64,000 nt of DNA, taken from assembly GCF_001753205.1 (NCBI RefSeq), contig NZ_CP017560.1, forward strand, positions 1,612,001 through 1,676,000, written 5' to 3'. The notes below the pieces were generated by a model. It saw nothing but the letters and a program-made list of their open reading frames with translations. It ran no database searches and was not told the origin of the DNA. Below, one piece after another: positions 60,195-64,000 of the stretch (position 1 is its first letter; each line of letters starts with the position of its first letter). Both the position numbers and the translations under genes were made by a program. The stretch comes from Sporosarcina ureilytica. Lineage in GTDB: Bacteria; Bacillota; Bacilli; Bacillales_A; Planococcaceae.

Positions 60195-61709
60195 ATGTCA
60201 AAAACATTAATTGCAGAAAAGGCGGTACAGTTAGATGGTCGCGTAGAGGATTTTTTACGTGGAGGTCCCAAGAAGCTATTTATTGGTGGAGAGTTTGTCG
60301 AGTCTATCTCTGGGAAAACATTTGAAACAGTGAATCCGGCAACTGGAAAAGTGATTACCTCCGTTTATGAGGCAGATAAAGAGGATGTAAACAGAGCAGT
60401 GGAAGCAGCGGAAAAAGCCTTTTACGGGGAATGGCGAAAGGTAACGCCGAGTGAACGAGGAAAGATGATGTGGAGATTGGCTGATTTATTGGAGGAGCAT
60501 TTAGAACCTTTAGCGCAGTTAGAAGCATTGGATAATGGGAAACCAATTAGCCATGCGCGTGCGGCTGATTTACCACTCTCCATTGACCATTTTCGTTACT
60601 ATGCAGGCTGGGCCACTAAAATATCTGGTGAAGTAATTGATAGTTCTACCGGAAAGGATATGTTGGCGTATACACGCAGAGAGCCAGTTGGTGTTGTTGG
60701 ACAAATTATTCCGTGGAACTTTCCAATTCTGATGTTGGCATGGAAAATGGGGGCGGCACTTGCTACCGGCAATGTAATTATTTTCAAAAGCGCAGAACAA
60801 ACACCGCTATCGGCGCTTTATTTAGCAGATTTGGTAAAGCAAGCTGGATTTCCAGATGGTGTTGTGAACATGCTGAGTGGATATGGCGAAACTGCCGGAA
60901 ACGCGATGGTTCAGCATCCGAGAATCAGAAAGATTGCATTTACCGGTTCGACCGAAGTAGGGAAATTAATCCAACAGCAATCTACAGGCAATTTGAAAAG
61001 ACTTTCGTTAGAATTGGGTGGAAAATCGCCGAATATTATTTTTTCAGATGCTGATTTATCGAAAGCAATTCCCGGGGCAATGATGGGGATTTTCTTCAAC
61101 CAAGGTCAAGCATGTTCTGCAGGGTCACGGCTCTATGTTCATAAAAAAGTGTACGACAAAGTGATGGCTGAAATAGTGAGCCGTACTTCCAAGATGAGGC
61201 AAGGGATTGGGTTGGACGAGTTAACAGAAATTGGTCCACTTGTTTCTGAGGAGCAATTCAAACGTGTAACTCGTTATTTAGAAGCAGGACATCAAGCGGG
61301 AGCTGAAGCCCTTATTGGCGGACAGCCCCTGGATCGTTCGGGCTATTTCATACCACCCACAATTTTTGCGGATGTAAACAATGAAATGTCGATTACACAA
61401 GAAGAAATTTTCGGACCTGTTTTATCAGCGATGCCATTTGACGATGAAGACGATTTAACTGATATTATCCGCCAAGCAAATGATACTGAATACGGTCTTG
61501 CGGCGGGTATCTGGACGACAGATGTTCGAAAGGCTCATAAAGTTGCACATGCAATTGAAGCTGGGACTGTATGGGTAAATGATTATAATGCTTTAGATGC
61601 GGCGATTCCGTTTGGGGGCTATAAGCAATCCGGTTATGGCCGTGAAATGGGTTCGTATGCACTAGATTTATATACACAGGTAAAATCGGTTTGGGTGAAT
61701 CTTGAATAA
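60195..61709 (+). CDS. NAD(P)-dependent aldehyde dehydrogenase
   Basis: ALDH of 504 residues, oxidising an aldehyde to its acid. ATG 60195 follows AGGAGGA with 7-bp spacing; an in-frame ATG 15 bp upstream overlaps this site. Catalytic Cys307 lies in NQGQACSAGSRLYV and the general base Glu273 in LSLELGGKSPNI; the cofactor loop is FTGSTEVGKLI, and IIPWNFPILMLAWKM and EEIFGPVLS are family signatures. It has a sigma-54 promoter and a divergent AcoR-type regulator, an arrangement used for inducible alcohol, acetoin or amine-derived aldehyde use. Convergent with an aminotransferase gene. Confidence 0.93.
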   Translation: MSKTLIAEKAVQLDGRVEDFLRGGPKKLFIGGEFVESISGKTFETVNPATGKVITSVYEADKEDVNRAVEAAEKAFYGEWRKVTPSERGKMMWRLADLLEEHLEPLAQLEALDNGKPISHARAADLPLSIDHFRYYAGWATKISGEVIDSSTGKDMLAYTRREPVGVVGQIIPWNFPILMLAWKMGAALATGNVIIFKSAEQTPLSALYLADLVKQAGFPDGVVNMLSGYGETAGNAMVQHPRIRKIAFTGSTEVGKLIQQQSTGNLKRLSLELGGKSPNIIFSDADLSKAIPGAMMGIFFNQGQACSAGSRLYVHKKVYDKVMAEIVSRTSKMRQGIGLDELTEIGPLVSEEQFKRVTRYLEAGHQAGAEALIGGQPLDRSGYFIPPTIFADVNNEMSITQEEIFGPVLSAMPFDDEDDLTDIIRQANDTEYGLAAGIWTTDVRKAHKVAHAIEAGTVWVNDYNALDAAIPFGGYKQSGYGREMGSYALDLYTQVKSVWVNLE

Positions 61710-61743
61710 TTATTGATTGCTTAATAAAAACCAACAAAAATAG

Positions 61744-61779
61744 TGACCGTCTCCCTAAAAAAGGTGGGCGGTCATTTTT
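61744..61779 (+). terminator. Terminator of the aldehyde dehydrogenase gene
   Basis: TGACCG..CTCCC pairs with GG..GGGCGGTCA around TAAAAAA, followed by TTTTT. Confidence 0.85.
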
Positions 61780-61839
61780 GGGTTTGATATTATTACAATG
61801 AGCAACGAATTTCATTGTATGTCCTGGGAAAAAAACATC

Positions 61840-61872
61840 TAAATTAAAACCCCTTAACCCGTTTAGGGGTCA
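61840..61872 (-). terminator. Terminator of the aminotransferase gene
   Basis: On the minus strand ACCCCTAAA and TTAAGGGGT pair around the CGGG loop, followed by TTTAATTT. Confidence 0.7.
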
Positions 61873-61905
61873 AGGGGGAAGGTCTAGTGACATGCAAAGT
61901 ACTTA

Positions 61906-63342
61906 TTAAACTAATGTCTTTTGCTTCTGCTCAGCTAGTTTATCTAAATGATCCAACGCATAATCCAGTGCATCAATTGCTTTATCAATATCTTCTTTAG
62001 AAATGTCTAAGGATGTACCTATACGTAAAGTGTTAGGTACAAAACCGCCAATTAATACGCCTTTTTCAAGTGCTTTTGCATTGATAATATTAATTGGGAA
62101 TGTGCTTGGATCTGCCTCATGAGTTGTGTTCCGATCTAGTTTTATAAAAGGAGTATTTTTTGCATCCTTAACTAGCTCTACCATCCAAAGGACTCCAGCA
62201 CCATTGACAGGTCCTACAGTCGGGTGTTTGTCCTGCAGCTCCAATAATCTCTTTTTAAAATATTTGCCTGTTTCCTTTGCTTTTGCAACTAAGTTTTCTT
62301 CAATCATATATTCAATATTTGCACATACAGCAGCCATTGCGATAGGGTGACCCGAATAAGTAGAGACCGTTTCCCAACGGAATTGGTCCATAAATTCGGC
62401 GATTTCTTTATTAACTACTACGGCACCGGCCGGAATTGTTGAACTGGAGAGTCCTTTCGCCATTGTGACAATATCTGGCTCCACTCCGTAGTGCTGGTAA
62501 TTAAACCATTCTCCTGTACGTCCAAATCCTGTTAAAACCTCATCGACAATCCAGAGAATATCAAGTTCTTTTGTCATCTTGCGGATTTGTGGAATATATT
62601 CTTTTGGTGGGTGAATCGAGCCCGCCCCTTGTGTAATTTCGGTAACCATTGCAGCTACTTGTTCTGGACCTTGGTTTTCAATCATCCGCCTCGTATAGGT
62701 TACACAGGCTAGCTCCCCAGTCTCATCGTGACATGACCCATATTTATGGCTAAGCGGGCAGCGCAAGCAGTTAGGAGAAGGGGCTACTGCAACCACTCCA
62801 TCTTGCTGTCCCGGAACGTGTCTTTGCTCTGTATTTGGATCGGTCTCTGTAATCCCGCTTCGAGTTCCTTTTACTCGTGTCAGTGAGGAGGCGCCTCTTG
62901 TCCAACCATGGTAAGCGTGTTCTCTTGTAATTACATTTGGTCGATTTTTAAAGAGTCGCGCAATGAAGAGTGCTGTCTCGTTTGCTTCACTTCCAGTTGA
63001 AACAAATCTGATTTTTCCTGGCCAGCTTTCCTCTCCAAGAATATCCTCCATAATCAGTTTTGCCGCTTTTGCCTTATAGTCCGAAGTATAGGCATCCCAG
63101 ACAAATCCATATCGATCAAGTGCATCTTTGATTGCATCATTAATTTTTTTGTTTTTCTGTCCAGTATTTACGCAATACAATTGGTTAAATAAATCCAATA
63201 AGCGTGTTCCGTCCGGCATAATGAGGTAATCACCTTCAGTGGACTCAATTGGGACTGTTTGGTATTCATCCTGTGTAGCAAATGTCCTTAGTATATATTT
63301 ATTATCCCATTCTTCAACCTTTTTCCAATCAATATTCGTCAT
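61906..63342 (-). CDS. Class III aminotransferase (omega-amino acid/taurine:pyruvate type)
   Basis: PLP-dependent transaminase of 478 residues. ATG 63342 follows AAAGGGGGA. K296 in MAKGLSSS forms the Schiff base, D267 in WIVDEVLTGFGRTG holds the pyridine N; STGSEANETALFIARLF and HAYHGWTRGAS are cofactor contacts. A Cys cluster C192-x2-C195, C204, C213 (NCLRCPLSHKYGSCHDETGE) occupies the loop that in taurine- and beta-alanine-pyruvate aminotransferases also carries Cys residues. With the convergent aldehyde dehydrogenase it could turn an amine or omega-amino acid into an aldehyde then acid. Substrate not determined. Confidence 0.9.
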   Translation of the reverse strand: MTNIDWKKVEEWDNKYILRTFATQDEYQTVPIESTEGDYLIMPDGTRLLDLFNQLYCVNTGQKNKKINDAIKDALDRYGFVWDAYTSDYKAKAAKLIMEDILGEESWPGKIRFVSTGSEANETALFIARLFKNRPNVITREHAYHGWTRGASSLTRVKGTRSGITETDPNTEQRHVPGQQDGVVAVAPSPNCLRCPLSHKYGSCHDETGELACVTYTRRMIENQGPEQVAAMVTEITQGAGSIHPPKEYIPQIRKMTKELDILWIVDEVLTGFGRTGEWFNYQHYGVEPDIVTMAKGLSSSTIPAGAVVVNKEIAEFMDQFRWETVSTYSGHPIAMAAVCANIEYMIEENLVAKAKETGKYFKKRLLELQDKHPTVGPVNGAGVLWMVELVKDAKNTPFIKLDRNTTHEADPSTFPINIINAKALEKGVLIGGFVPNTLRIGTSLDISKEDIDKAIDALDYALDHLDKLAEQKQKTLV

Positions 63343-64000
63343 TATTATGTCCCCCTTTAAGTTAACTGCGATAAAAACTTACTCAAGACAAAAAAATTCT
63401 GCGAATAATCCTGTAGAAAAATAATGGTACGCTACAAAAGTATTCCTACCTTATTATGGAAATGTCGGACTTCTAAACTGAACCAGCAACTTTATCAATA
63501 TCGCTCTTAATTTATTTAAATGGTAGCCTCCTTTATTTTGTTATTCATATAATTCTTTGAAACTACCGGCACCTCTTTTATTGCGCCGCTATTAAATTAT
63601 TGATGCAATAAGCATGCCAATTAGTAATCCCTCTTTGTTGCACGATTACTGTCATAAGAGGTGTATGGTTTTGGAGCATCGATGTTCATTTTTAGAACAT
63701 AGGCTATTAAAGCGGGCAACCAACTACTGTATACCACATTTCATCCGTACTCTTGCAAGAGCGCGGAATTTTGAATGTTCATTGTTCCTTTGTTATAAAA
63801 CCCTCCACCTATAGTGGTAATTTATGATGATTGTTCTATTTCCAGTGGAACATAACAGATTGTATAAACTTAACCGATTCTCTTGCATTCAATAGACAGA
63901 ATAATTAGAGTGTACGTATACTCAAAGTGTCTAATTACTAAAATAGTTAGGGCCCGGAAGAGTGCAGCGATATTTTGGTGTAGAAGAAAAAGATTACTGC
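63343..64000. other. Intergenic end region without supported gene
   Basis: About 660 bp of AT-rich DNA. The only sizeable frame (63614-63814, plus) lacks a ribosome site and has a Cys/His-rich unlikely composition. The upstream promoter of the aminotransferase must lie at 63345-63420. A reading frame may start at the far right edge (from about 63951, GRVQRYFGVEEKDY), but it leaves the window. Confidence 0.4.

Noticed and set aside
63614..63814. Plus-strand frame of 66 codons with many Cys/His
   Set aside because: No ribosome site or promoter, and no recognisable domain; probably chance in a gap.
1..64000. tRNA or rRNA genes, CRISPR array, prophage or integrative element ends
   Set aside because: No tRNA-like cloverleaf or rRNA stretch, no regularly spaced repeats, and no integrase or phage structural gene were seen by eye; a tRNA search tool would be needed to exclude a missed one.

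Overview
This window looks like an AT-rich chromosome segment from a low-GC, spore-former-type Gram-positive of the order Bacillales, most likely the Planococcaceae (Sporosarcina/Lysinibacillus-like). The family placement is an inference. It rests on the phaRBC/phaQP polyester locus with a class IV synthase, strong AGGAGG ribosome sites with frequent TTG/GTG starts, SAM-I and preQ1-I riboswitches, YitT, a fused NAD-type FdhA with a DUF1641 partner, and an AcoR-type sigma-54 regulator. No rRNA, tRNA, CRISPR array or prophage was seen.

Region 1 (1-9215) is a catabolic island in decay. Its intact part is a TRAP permease (cut by the window edge), an old-yellow-enzyme reductase, a carboxymuconolactone-decarboxylase-like protein, a tandem EthD protein and a short-chain dehydrogenase. 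Between them lie broken genes: a GntR/FCD regulator and a fumarylacetoacetase-family gene with internal deletions, a double-cupin gene with several frameshifts, and a truncated HMG-CoA-lyase-like gene. Next comes a mosaic of IS30, N6-methylase and IS3 remnants. Last is a sodium:dicarboxylate symporter gene interrupted by a 246-bp internal inversion; computing the re-inversion by hand restores the reading frame exactly.

Region 2 (9600-14742) holds an orphan family-5 solute-binding lipoprotein and a three-gene sugar ABC importer without its ATPase. Region 3 (15172-25000) carries a Cys-knuckle protein, a divergent EVE-like/HNH protein that has lost a catalytic His, a complete abgB-abgT-abgA operon for p-aminobenzoyl-glutamate, yitT, and an M20 carbamoylase with a broken paralogue nearby. 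Region 4 (25200-29660) is a preQ1-riboswitch queuosine operon in which queC is reduced to 39 codons, then msrA, a YCII protein, D-malate dehydrogenase and an SDR.

Region 5 (29832-40516) holds secreted gamma-glutamyltransferase, a LysR/MetE-like/aromatic-acid-MFS cluster, and divergent fdhD and fdhF-DUF1641; fdhF has a terminator-like hairpin in its leader. Region 6 (40583-46847) holds a glucose/sorbosone dehydrogenase-like propeller, a class A PBP with a Lys/Glu tail, an amidase with a small upstream partner, and a bacterial staygreen homologue. Region 7 (47184-52044) is the polyhydroxyalkanoate locus. Region 8 (52530-63342) has a PAS-PAS-GGDEF-EAL-PilZ protein, a gamma carbonic anhydrase-like protein, a SAM riboswitch in front of a 92-residue unknown protein, small enzymes, and an aldehyde dehydrogenase with a sigma-54 promoter whose divergent activator has an in-frame stop before its DNA-binding domain, then a class III aminotransferase.

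A recurring palindromic terminator-like repeat (core CCAGGTTCTAACACAATT and its complement) sits at six gene ends between 9.4 and 36 kb.
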